Shown: one piece after another, positions 34,849 to 43,530 of the stretch | Layout of the letters: the number at the start of each line of letters is the position of its first letter | Position numbering within the stretch: the stretch's first letter is position 1 | Assembly: GCA_963575645.1 (NCBI GenBank) | Contig: OY754469.1 | Span: forward strand, 47,636,753 to 47,700,752 | Direction: 5' to 3' | Length of the DNA stretch: 64,000 bases | Source: Xanthostigma xanthostigma | Lineage: Eukaryota > Arthropoda > Insecta > Raphidioptera > Raphidiidae | Program-made: the position numbers and the translations under genes | Notes under the pieces: generated by a model | Told to the model about the DNA's origin: nothing | What the model saw: only the letters and a program-made list of their open reading frames with translations | Databases searched by the model: none

Positions 34849-35049
34849 TCATAGCTTTGCATGATGTTGATTTCTTCGTAATAAACCTTCCGAAAGCTGT
34901 TCAAGGAGACGGTGCAGATAAAACGTAGTCAAGGATTCACATCGTTGCAAAGGATGCAATATTTCTTTATATACACCCCAGTCCTCTGGGATAACCAATA
35001 CTCGCTTGTATCGGCCCCACTGAGGCCATATATGTTGAAAACATACCAC
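34849..35049 (-). other. Unrecognised open frame
   Basis: The 66-residue frame VCFQHIWPQWGRYKRVLVIP then EDWGVYKEILHPLQRCESL looks more protein-like than its neighbours (few rare residues, amphipathic Leu spacing). I recognise no family, see no clean splice sites, and the upstream frame is closed. Could be a decayed TE exon. Confidence 0.25.
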
Positions 35050-35235
35050 TATCTCAGGTTAATGTACCGACTCGTAACTTATGGGTGTAAGACTGTACAA
35101 GACGTGCCACATAAAATATATGGATTAGCATTACCTCCATGTACCTGTGATTCTCTTTAAGCAAAGATGTGTTTTCACAAAAAGGTAACAGTTACCATAA
35201 ATATCTAGTCTGATGCAATTGTTATTCTAGATAAG

Positions 35236-35495
35236 ATGAATTTGATTCTATTCAATAAATAGAGTAATTGTGATCCATTGAAGTTAATGATAGGTATTTG
35301 GAAAAAAATCCGTGGCATAAGGATCCAAAATGAAGCAACTCTAAACTTGCATTTAATGCTGACGTTTCGATACGTTTTGTATCATCTTCAGATATAAAAC
35401 GTATCGAAACGTCAGCATTAAATGCAAGTTTAAAAAATTTCAGTATTGCTTCATTTTGGATCCTTATGCCACGGATTTTTTTCCAAATACCTATC
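35236..35495 (-). mobile_element. Snap-back retroelement with hammerhead-like core, copy a1
   Basis: Perfect 12-bp target duplication ATTCTAGATAAG (35224-35235, 35496-35507). A unique leader (ATGAATTTGATTC...AGTTAATGA) precedes mirrored arms (35288-35384 and 35391-35495). The leader and arm family recur at 60971-61099. Non-coding. Confidence 0.75.
35361..35391 (-). ncRNA. Hammerhead-ribozyme-like core
   Basis: CTGAAGA, one T, a 5-bp stem GATAC / GTATC with AAAAC loop, then GAAAC and GTC. The element arms (GCATTTAATGC and its mirror) would extend stem I. The extra base before stem II departs from the canonical fold. Confidence 0.45.
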
Positions 35496-35704
35496 ATTCT
35501 AGATAAGGACTGTTTTGATATTTGAGAGTTAATTCTAGGATCGACTTCTACGAATTTGACTTATTCAAATGACAATAACAAACCCGTCTAAAAACATTTC
35601 ACGTAAAAATGTACCCAAGTTTAGAGTTGATATTCCACTAAAAACGTAAATGTCAAAGCAAAAGTTCATATACTTGACACAAAAAAAATCTGTGGAATAA
35701 TCTT

Positions 35705-35829
35705 GTGGACAAAAAGTTATTTATTTAGTGTACATAATTATTGTTTTAAATTTTCACATTAATTGTACTTGAAAAAGTCTAAATTTATAGACGAAACGTC
35801 GTACACTAAATAAATAACTTTTTGTTCAC
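35705..35829 (+). mobile_element. Small snap-back with hammerhead-like remnant
   Basis: Arms GTGGACAAAAAGTTATTTAT and mirror enclose about 65 bases. At 35769-35800 the sequence TTGAAAA, A, GTCTA / TAGAC stem, GAAAC, GTC is a core with two changed bases (C3 and G8 positions). No clear target duplication. Confidence 0.5.
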
Positions 35830-36381
35830 AGTCCTGCGATTTTTATTAATAGTAATCGTTAATAATAAATATTTTTCTACTTCTATTATCAAAGTAGGCC
35901 AATCATTCTGAAAATTTGCATAACGCCATAATTTTTCATTGTGAAAAACTTTTCTTTGTGACACTTTTGCGTACTATTAACGGAAAAGGTACTTTACCTG
36001 AAACGAAAAGAGGTTTTGCTCAACTGTAAAGGCCTACTTGATTTAAAAAAATCGAAAGAAAACTAAAAATAAGCTTCAGACCAAGCAGGGCGGAATCCCA
36101 AAATATGAAATTCCAATTCGAAAATTTTTGGTCAATCTCACCTATTGTGAACTCAATCCGGGGACACACTGTATTGCAGTGTTGATCCAATAGAATGTCA
36201 CCATGAAAGAAGGTTTGGTTGAAGCTTTACCGATGCTACGCTACTCCTACTGACCAACGTTATGATCCTCAACCAAACCTTCCTTCATCGTGATTTTTTT
36301 TTAAAGTCTAACATCTGTATTACTTTCGTACGGGCTGTACATTAATAAATTAGTAGGTTAATGTATTCATGAATAACTTAC

Positions 36382-36538
36382 CGTTTTTGTCGAGGTCCAT
36401 TTCGGTGCTCGAGTCGAGATCTTGGGGCGAGGATTCGCGCACACAGGACATCAGGCTGAGTGGAGCTGAGGCCTGGTGGGGCACAGGGACGGTGGCCGCA
36501 GTTGCCATGCCGCCACGGCCTCTACACTCCGTCTTTCA
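36382..36538 (-). CDS. Host gene, exon with start codon (coding 36508-36382)
   Basis: On the minus strand an acceptor (TTTGTTTTCAG) precedes 30 bases of leader, then ATG in a good context (GGCGGCATGG). An in-frame TGA at the very start of the exon fixes this ATG as the first. The coding part gives MATAATVPVPHQASAPLSLM then SCVRESSPQDLDSSTEMDLD and KN, an acidic Ser-rich N-terminus, and ends AACG|GTAAGT, leaving one base. That base joins CA of exon 2 to give Ala, and phases agree for all three exons. The acceptor upstream of the leader implies at least one non-coding 5' exon to the right. The following intron spans about 18.5 kb. Confidence 0.85.
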
Positions 36539-36919
36539 CTGAAAACAAAGCACAACTTTTAACAATCTCTTTTAAATCGCACACCAGGCTTTCAATTAGC
36601 AATCCGACATTTTTGACATTATATTCACAAATCACTCGTTTAATTATTCCGAGTAAAAATTAAAAAAAAATTATCCCTTAATACACCCCTTAAAACAACA
36701 TTTTTTTACTTAATTTCAATACTACATATCAATTCAAATTTCAACATCTGTACCAAATTATATACACTCTTTAGTATGTAAATCTATATCTATATTCATA
36801 AAAATTGTGAGTCCGGTCCTGTCGGGCCAATTTTTTTAAAATTTTAGCAGCACATTTCAATAATTACTAAAGGGTTAAATTTCAAATTTGACACGATTTC
36901 GAAAATTTCATCGGTATTT

Positions 36920-37237
36920 TTGGACCCGAATATTTTTTTCAACCCCTGGTCATCACATGTGGATATACTCAAAAAGAAAGTATCGACATCAATATTTGTT
37001 CTGCGCAGAATCTGCTCCTGTTGTGTTAGTATTCATGTTCGTAAAATAGTATATTTTTCCTTCGTATACAGCCGTTTAAAGTACGGTATCATCTGCTGGG
37101 GATGCAGTACTAAAGCTCAAGAACTATTTATAATGCAAAATTTATCTATCTATCTATCTACATTTTACCAGACTAAGATCGTGTTAAGATTTCTGTCAAA
37201 AGCCATTAAAACGAAGTCGTCGCAACATTACCCTTGA
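36920..37237 (+). pseudogene. Non-LTR retrotransposon reverse transcriptase, C-terminal fragment
   Basis: The frame contains WSSHVDILKKKVSTSIFVLR followed by VYSRLKYGIICWGCST, the conserved thumb-region pattern (W..H...L..K.......LR......Y...HS.L.YGI..WG.S) of jockey/I-type LINEs. It then hits a (TCTA)n stretch and degenerates. It lies on the opposite strand to the host gene, upstream of the start-codon exon. Confidence 0.7.
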
Positions 37238-37737
37238 TTTTAGCAGTCATTGACTGATATCTTAATATATATTTCAGTCACGTATGATTAATTAACGTTT
37301 AGATCTTTGCACAATATTTCAAATGTCGCAAATGTCATTACTACATTCAGGCAAGAAGTTGAACAACATTAGCGCTACTAACGGATAAAAGGCTGGTAAT
37401 AATATGTAATATGAGTGACATCATCATTGCCATCAACAACAACAAGTCGCTGTTATGTCAGACTGTCATAGTGGCTTGTTTTATGCATGATAAAGCACAC
37501 TAACCGGTCGCCTTTTGTGTGTCAGCCAGCCATTAATAATTGTTCGTGTTGAATATTGTCTGCGTGGTAGATCCCTGGGACACATTTCAGTTATTATTAT
37601 CGACTAAATACACGGTATGTCTTTTTTCACTGTAAAGTTGACTTTTTGAAGCAGCGAAAAGATTATCCGAGTTTACTTTGCTGATTCAAACATATCTTTT
37701 TGACAAGAGTGACCATCCGCAGTGGGATAAATGTAAA

Positions 37738-37892
37738 GTCCCAGTCAGCATCATGTCTTCTTGGAGTGTCCACAATATGCTGCTGAACCAATATCTTAGG
37801 GATTTCCCAGCGATCTTTTTAGTTACCCTTTCTTGAAGGAGGTTCAATTTTATTTTAATTTTTTTAGTGCTCTTCTTTCGTGCCTTAAAGCC
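37738..37892 (+). pseudogene. LINE ORF2 C-terminal zinc-knuckle fragment
   Basis: One frame reads QHHVFLECPQYAAEPIS then a stop and SDLFSYPFLKEVQFYF. The H-V-x-LECP.Y..E pattern matches the CCHC-like motif at the end of LINE ORF2 proteins. Probably the far end of the same dead element as 36920-37237, with about 500 bp of decayed sequence between. Confidence 0.55.
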
Positions 37893-38280
37893 TAAAGATC
37901 ACTTTAATGTCTTCAGCATAAAGTAGTGTTGATCCAATAGATTACGATGACGGAAGATTTTGGTTGAGGATCATAAATAAGCTTTACCAATGTTACGCTA
38001 GTGGCCACTTTCGTCATCGTGATTACTTTAATATTTATTTCATCAAACCCTTTTGCCACTTTAATTTTTACCCGACTAAGGCGAGGCCAAAAGGAAGGGT
38101 TATGAGTTTAGCAGTCTATGTATATATGTATTTACGGATGTTGTAGTGCCCAAACTATTCATCCGATTTAGGTGTCAATCGAATCGTTATTATGGTCCGG
38201 GTAACATTTGGAATTTTAGTCCCAGAGAGGAACAAATTGAAAACAAATAAAAAATAAGTTCAAAAAAAAATAAAAAAAAA

Positions 38281-38545
38281 AACTAAGTTTGAAAACTAAA
38301 ACCCGACTACTGAAAAGTATAAAACAAGAAAATATTCTCATCTAAGTAAAGCCATCTCATATATTATATGAGGCCCCTCTAGATATATAGCGTGATGCAC
38401 TTTGCCCTAGAGCTTATGATCGCTTACTACTGTTAAAATGTAGGTAATGTTTTGTTAGGGTAGGTGGCATATGACCACGGCTATCCTCAGATGAGAATAT
38501 TTTCTTGTTTCATAATTTTCAGTAGTCGGGTTTTAGTTTTAGTGT
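38281..38545. mobile_element. Foldback element, ACCCGACTACTGAAAA arms
   Basis: Left arm 38281-38343 mirrors right arm 38490-38545 (AAAACTAAAACCCGACTACT; AGATGAGAATATTTTCTTG). The loop is non-coding. Confidence 0.7.
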
Positions 38546-38599
38546 TCAGAAATTCTTCTGATGTCACAAGCTGTGTAAAAATCAATTACTAAACATAAT

Positions 38600-39010
38600 C
38601 ATTTTTGGACACTGTGTACTTACAACTGCAACAACATTATTGTTGTACAGAAACACTGAACAACACGTATTTGTTCTGCGCTAATCATCAGCGTCACACG
38701 CAAAGCGCGAGAGCACCGAGTCCCATTGTGTGCTAGTATCAGGGAAACAGAAGAATAGAACAGAGAGAAACGCACACAATTTCAGAGACGTGTACAGTAC
38801 GAAACATACGTATATATCTGCAAGTGGGTGGGCCTCGGCTGACATAAAGGCAGGTCAGGTCAAGGTCTGGGTCACGCGTCGTGTGCTCGCCGCGCGCGCA
38901 GATCGAAGCGCCGCCGCCGCCGCCGACGCTCGTTCCCCAGCTGCGTGTGTGTGGATAGAGTCGCGACGCTCCAGGATGCTGTGCAGTTCCATGCGAGGGC
39001 GTCTACGTCA
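38600..39010 (-). promoter_or_regulatory. Candidate promoter and 5' leader exon of the host gene
   Basis: The most GC- and CpG-rich patch of the window lies at about 38840-39010, including GCCGCCGCCGCCGCC. Downstream on the minus strand an initiator-like TTCAGTG (about 38655-38660) precedes a GTT|GTAAGT donor (38618-38624), which would pair with the acceptor at 36538. A run AGGTCAGGTCAAGGTC (38852-38867) holds overlapping nuclear-receptor half-sites, including a TCAAGGTC monomer site. Promoter function is inferred from composition and position only. Confidence 0.35.
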
Positions 39011-39177
39011 GTGGTTTCGAAACATCAATCCGTCTGTCGATCGATCAACGATCACAATTAACGATTCAACTTCAAAATCAACCTTACTCTCTAAACATGA
39101 ATCAGTGATTTTTCACAAATTACATTATTTGTTAATGCTAGAATCGTACCACGCAGAATTAGCGAATACTCACAATA

Positions 39178-39470
39178 TGAATTAGTGAATATAAAAATTC
39201 ACTAATCATATAAGTGAATATAAAAATTCACTAATTTTATAAATGAATATAAAAATTCACTAATCATATAAGTGAATATAAAAATTCACTAATCATATAA
39301 GTGAATAAAAAAATTCACTAATTTTATAAATGAATATAAAAATTCACTAATCATATAAGTGAATATAAAAATTCACTAATTTTATAAATGAATATAAAAA
39401 TTCACTAATCATATAAGTGAATATAAAAATTCACTAATTTTATAAGTGAATATAAAGATTCATTAATTAT
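39178..39470. repeat. 29-bp tandem satellite, about 10 copies
   Basis: Monomers of 29 bp begin TTCACTAAT and contain either CATATAAGTGAAT or TTTATAAATGAAT, in a mostly alternating order. ATTCAC and GTGAAT at the two ends of each unit can pair, so the array can fold as successive hairpins. It begins just beyond the GC-rich patch. Confidence 0.9.
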
Positions 39471-39475
39471 ATAAG

Positions 39476-40113
39476 CGACCATTAAATGTTACCTGAATTC
39501 GCTATTCCGGAAGTGAATTTCAAATAGTGACATTATCACTATTTCAGTTTTTTTTCTACGAGTTATGTTGAAAATTTCAAGTCTCTATCTCATCAGGAAG
39601 TTAGTGTAAAATCAATTACAAAGTTCCGCCCGACATACACGAAGAGCAAGTGGTAAAAACGACTCGGTTATGAAGAGAGTGGCGTTCGGATTAAGAGATC
39701 GGGTTGACGACAAAATCGACATTACCGCAAGCGACTCTGCGGGCAAAAGTCAAGTCGTTATAACAAAGTGTTTGCTGAAATATAGAAACTCGCCACCAGT
39801 CGTCATGGCAACGGTCTAAAATGTTATAGCGCCCACGTTCTATGTAGATATATTATAGCAAGGTCTAAACGTCATTGCGAAATAAGAAAATTGAACATCA
39901 AAGTCTATCACCGCCAGTAAATCATACATGCACTCAAATATGCAATCAAAACATTTCAAATTCCGGTTAAATATCTTTTTTAATGTTGTCACAATTTCAC
40001 AAAGCGTACCAGAAATCTAGATATTGGAGTCGGAGAAATCCCAAAGTTTAATTGTTCAAATTTGGATGAAATTCACAACTCCGCGAAGTCAGAGTTCCAT
40101 TGCTTCAATCTCA
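39476..40113. other. No gene recognised
   Basis: Mixed AT-rich sequence upstream of the host gene; no supported feature. Confidence 0.5.
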
Positions 40114-40620
40114 TCTATACTAATATTATAGAGGTGAAGGTTGCAAGTTTGGATGTAGGAGGTAATCTCCGAAACTAGTCATCCGTTTTCAAAAATGTTT
40201 TCACCAATATTAGTAGAAGTCGTGTTCCAATTTCCAAAATATGTATTAAAGGAGATTTATCTGGTTGAGGAACAATAGAAAAAAGCTTTATGAAAGTATA
40301 TTGATTTGTAATGCATTTATTTATAATTTAGAAATCATAATAATATTTATGTAATTGAATACTATACATGTTCATAGGCCCTGAGGCCTTATTTTCGATA
40401 CGTTGGCCACAAGCGATACTTTAGTAAAGCTTATTTCTATTGTTCCTTAACCAAAAAAATCTCCTTCAATTTTCACCAATATTTAGAATGGACCTTCTTG
40501 CAAGGACATAGGCCATTATAATATTACCGCGTTAAAATAACAACCCTTTTCGTGGAGACCAATTTTGTGAATATAAGTCGACGAAAAAAATCCACAAATT
40601 CGGGCGAAGTTAGTTCAATT
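40114..40620 (+). mobile_element. Helitron-like family C, interrupted
   Basis: Begins TCTATACTAATATTATAGAG (after A), the family 5' end, and is split at TTTTCACCAATATT by the snap-back 40212-40469. The pieces rejoin precisely when one target copy is removed. Confidence 0.7.
40212..40469 (+). mobile_element. Snap-back retroelement, copy d2
   Basis: A perfect 14-bp target duplication TTTTCACCAATATT (40198-40211, 40470-40483) lies within a Helitron-like element of known uninterrupted sequence. Same family as 25947-26185 (AGTAGAAGT start, CTCCTTCAA end). The core has decayed (CTGAGG, then GATAC for GAAAC). Confidence 0.8.
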
Positions 40621-40762
40621 TATAAAATTTTGAACTATGAAACTTTAGGATTTTTTAGCCTCCAATATTTAGATTTTCTGGTTTAAATTTTATAATAAAC
40701 CAGAGTATCCATAAAAATATCTAATTAATAATGTGCAAAATAATAATGCTTCTAGTTTTAAT

Positions 40763-41276
40763 TAGTGATGTGCCGGATCGTTAAAAATGTATATCCGCGG
40801 ATACGGATCTGAATGCGGATATTTGGTTTCAAGTTCCGCGGATACGGATACGGATCTTAACTTTCTTAGAGTACGCGGCCGTAAATATTGCACATCGACC
40901 TTTGGAAAGAGACTATATGTTATGGGAAAAAGTTATTGACCTCTTTAAGAGTTAACTCTCATAACAGATTGTCTCTTTCCAAAGATCGATGTGCAATATC
41001 TCATTACAAAGATAGTTTTTTAGTACCTTTGAGTTATGTACTATTGGTATGGTACTCACTACGATAAATGTTTGCAATATAAAAGTGCCAAATACGATTT
41101 AAAAAATAATCTGAATGGAATTTAACAGTTTTTCATTATTACCTAATCACCTATATATATAAAATTTTATCTATGAATTGAAAATTAATAAGGTAAAAAA
41201 TCCGCCAAAAACTAACGGATACGGATCTTTCTTCTCCCTCGGATATCTGCGGATACGGATATCCGGCACATCACTA
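40763..41276. mobile_element. hAT MITE, GATACGGAT family, copy 2
   Basis: Perfect 8-bp duplication GTTTTAAT (40755-40762, 41277-41284) and termini TAGTGATGTGCCGG / CCGGCACATCACTA. Same internal palindrome as copy 1. Confidence 0.9.
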
Positions 41277-41639
41277 GTTTTAATAATTATATTGGAGTAG
41301 CAGTCTTTCCTAGTAAGCATACCTATTTCATATTTATATATTTGAGAATGATTTTAATTTACCATATTTCCATTTAGATGATAATTGCTGACCTAAATCG
41401 TTTTTCAATTATGACAATTAATAAAATGGTTTCACGTGGTCATCTCCGCACTGGTCATTCAATTCAGAACCAATTATAACATTAATTATAAACGCGTTAG
41501 CGCTGTAACGGTTTATTCTTTCACGAAAAAAACTACATGTCACTGTCGAGAATCGAACTCGAGTTCTCCAGGTTCAAGCTACGCGAACGATTAATTTTAC
41601 GATTCCAACACCAATGGAACTAATTTGGGTCAAAATTCA

Positions 41640-41890
41640 CTTTTCAAAATTTCAAAATATTTTTTCGTTTTGAGCTTACCACGATATAGGTCAAACGGAT
41701 GAACGGATTGAAACCAAATTTGTGGAGGATGTGTGATATGCAAATATGAAGAGTCCTATTTCTTTTAGGGAAAATCGACCCATGCGCAAAAGAGATATAT
41801 GCTATAACGTTGTATACTTTTCATAACGGTTTATTATTTCATTTATTTTTTCAAGAAAGTTTTGGGATTTTTTTTCTAAACTTTATAGTG
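41640..41890 (+). repeat. Dispersed repeat shared with 53500-53860 and 62050-62310
   Basis: Shared landmarks: GGTCAAACGGATGAACGGAT, ATATGAAGAG, AAATCGACCCATGCGCA, and a T-rich end with AAACTTTATAGT. A partial inverted copy is near 17270-17370. Family unknown; perhaps the 3' part of a LINE. Confidence 0.6.
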
Positions 41891-42239
41891 GCTGATATGC
41901 TGTGTGGGGAACTGACTGTCGATTTTTTTTTAGTCGTAGTGCATAAAGGCGATGCAGTATTATGAGTCACGCGTGTCTATGAAGCCAATGATGATGATGA
42001 TGATAATGATGTCCATAAAACGGCTGATATATACAGCACTCTCTCTCTACTTCATATCACATTTTTCGTAGAGTCAATGCTTGGTAGCGATGTTCCGGTT
42101 GATACCGGAGCTCACAGTATATACACTGATAGATTTTTATATGCCCGAGTTTCGCTCGTAATATCGTACGACTCATAAAAACACGCTCTGGGTCCGGTTC
42201 AAAACTGTTAAAAAAAAATAAACGAACAAGAATTTTTTT

Positions 42240-42526
42240 TTAAAGTAAGCTTTTATTAGTCGTTAGTAAAAAGAACTAAAAAGTTAAAAATAATTTTATT
42301 CTGATTAGAAATAAGCCTTTTTATACGTACTTATCACAGTCTCAAGTTTTCAAATAAAAGCGTGTTACACCCTCTTTTTTTCTCTCTTGCTATTAAAATG
42401 TAACACGCTTTTATTTGAAAACTTGAGACTGTGATAAGTACGTACAAAACGGCTTATTTCTAATCGAAATAAATTTATTTTTGACATTTTAGTTCTCTTT
42501 ATTAACACTAATTAAAGCTTGCTTTA
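42240..42526. mobile_element. Snap-back element, ACACGCTTTTATT family, copy 2
   Basis: Arms 42241-42366 and 42402-42526 are near-perfect mirrors with a 35-base loop; same family as 25650-25934. Confidence 0.8.
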
Positions 42527-42591
42527 AAAAAAATAGTTTATTTATTTTTAAGTTTTAGTGTGCTTTATTAAAAGTGCTATTTGCAACCGGG

Positions 42592-42850
42592 CAAAAGCCG
42601 GAACGGTCAGTTAGTTATTATAATATTATTTTGTTATCAGAACTGCATATGTATGCAAAATTTCAACTCCATCGGATAATGGGAAGTAGTTAAAAGTCCG
42701 ATTTGCAACCGGGCGAAAGTCGGAGCGATCAGTTAGTTATTATAATATTGCATTGTCATCGGAACTACATACGCATGCAAAATTTCAGCACAATCGGATA
42801 ACGGGAAGTGGATCAAATTCAACTTGCAATATTTGATTACAGACAGACAA
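42592..42850. repeat. Two-copy tandem repeat, period about 119 bp
   Basis: Each unit starts ATTTGCAACCGGGC and ends with ATCGGATAAYGGGAAGT. Likely the remains of a larger dispersed element. Confidence 0.7.
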
Positions 42851-43318
42851 CGGGACAGGAGAAATTAAATGCTTGTAACGATTGTAGTTATAGATATAAT
42901 TGAGACATAGCATTGTTATAGCACACACTGTGAATTTATTAATATTATTTTTGTAAGAACTATATAAAAAATGTGAAACGAAAGCATATTAAAAGGAAAT
43001 AAAAGTATTTGTAGCATTTGTTATTAGTTTTTATACGCAGCGTTACTGCAGCTGATGTTTGCAAGAACTTTATTGCTGATTAATAGATTGTAACTACGGA
43101 TATAATAATTTTAATGCGAATCATTACAGTTCGTATTTTACGGTACAGAAATGTGTTATAGGGTAAAAGTGGGATAGTTGCCCCAGTTTTTAAATATGAA
43201 TATTTTATTTATTTATTTTAAAATGACTCGGCAAATGGACTTATTAACGGAAAAAATAACAAAAAAAATTATTTTTTTTGAGATACCATATTTTTAAAAC
43301 GAAAAGTATAAAATAATT

Positions 43319-43459
43319 AAGCCTTATGAGTAGGATATGAAACGAAAAACGTGGGGCGCATTATTCGTTTTATCTCATTCATTGATACTCTCTACACTTC
43401 TTATATAACTTGTTGCATGCGCCCCACGTTTTACGTTTCAAATCTTACTCATAAGGCTT
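43319..43459. repeat. Inverted repeat with GC-rich tip
   Basis: Arms AAGCCTTATGAGTAGGAT... and mirror, about 42 bp with few mismatches, meet at GTGGGGCGCA / TGCGCCCCAC around a 57-base loop. The tip resembles the hairpin at 25370-25575. Confidence 0.7.
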
Positions 43460-43497
43460 GAATAACACTAATTAATTTTTATATTTTTTAGATATTT

Positions 43498-43530
43498 CTG
43501 AAGAAGATCAAAAATCCGGATCGAAACGTC
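43498..43530 (+). ncRNA. Hammerhead-ribozyme-like core, intact
   Basis: CTGAAGA, one A, stem GATC / GATC with a 9-base loop, GAAAC, GTC. AGAT just upstream and ATCT just downstream can pair as stem I. All conserved core residues are present; only the extra base before stem II departs from the canonical fold. Lies 38 bp right of the inverted repeat at 43319-43459. Confidence 0.45.

Noticed and set aside
36182-38025. Two short inverted pairs at 36195-36293 and 37925-38025 starting GTGTTGATCCAATAG
   Set aside because: They probably belong to the snap-back family, but I found no clear target duplication or core, so they are not listed as elements.
38730-39185. Longest plus-strand ORF, 151 codons
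   Set aside because: It is a by-product of the GC-rich patch; the composition is Arg/Ala-heavy, there is no family motif, and it runs into the satellite.
39178-39470. Regular repeats resembling a CRISPR array
   Set aside because: Units are contiguous without unique spacers and the context is eukaryotic; it is a satellite.
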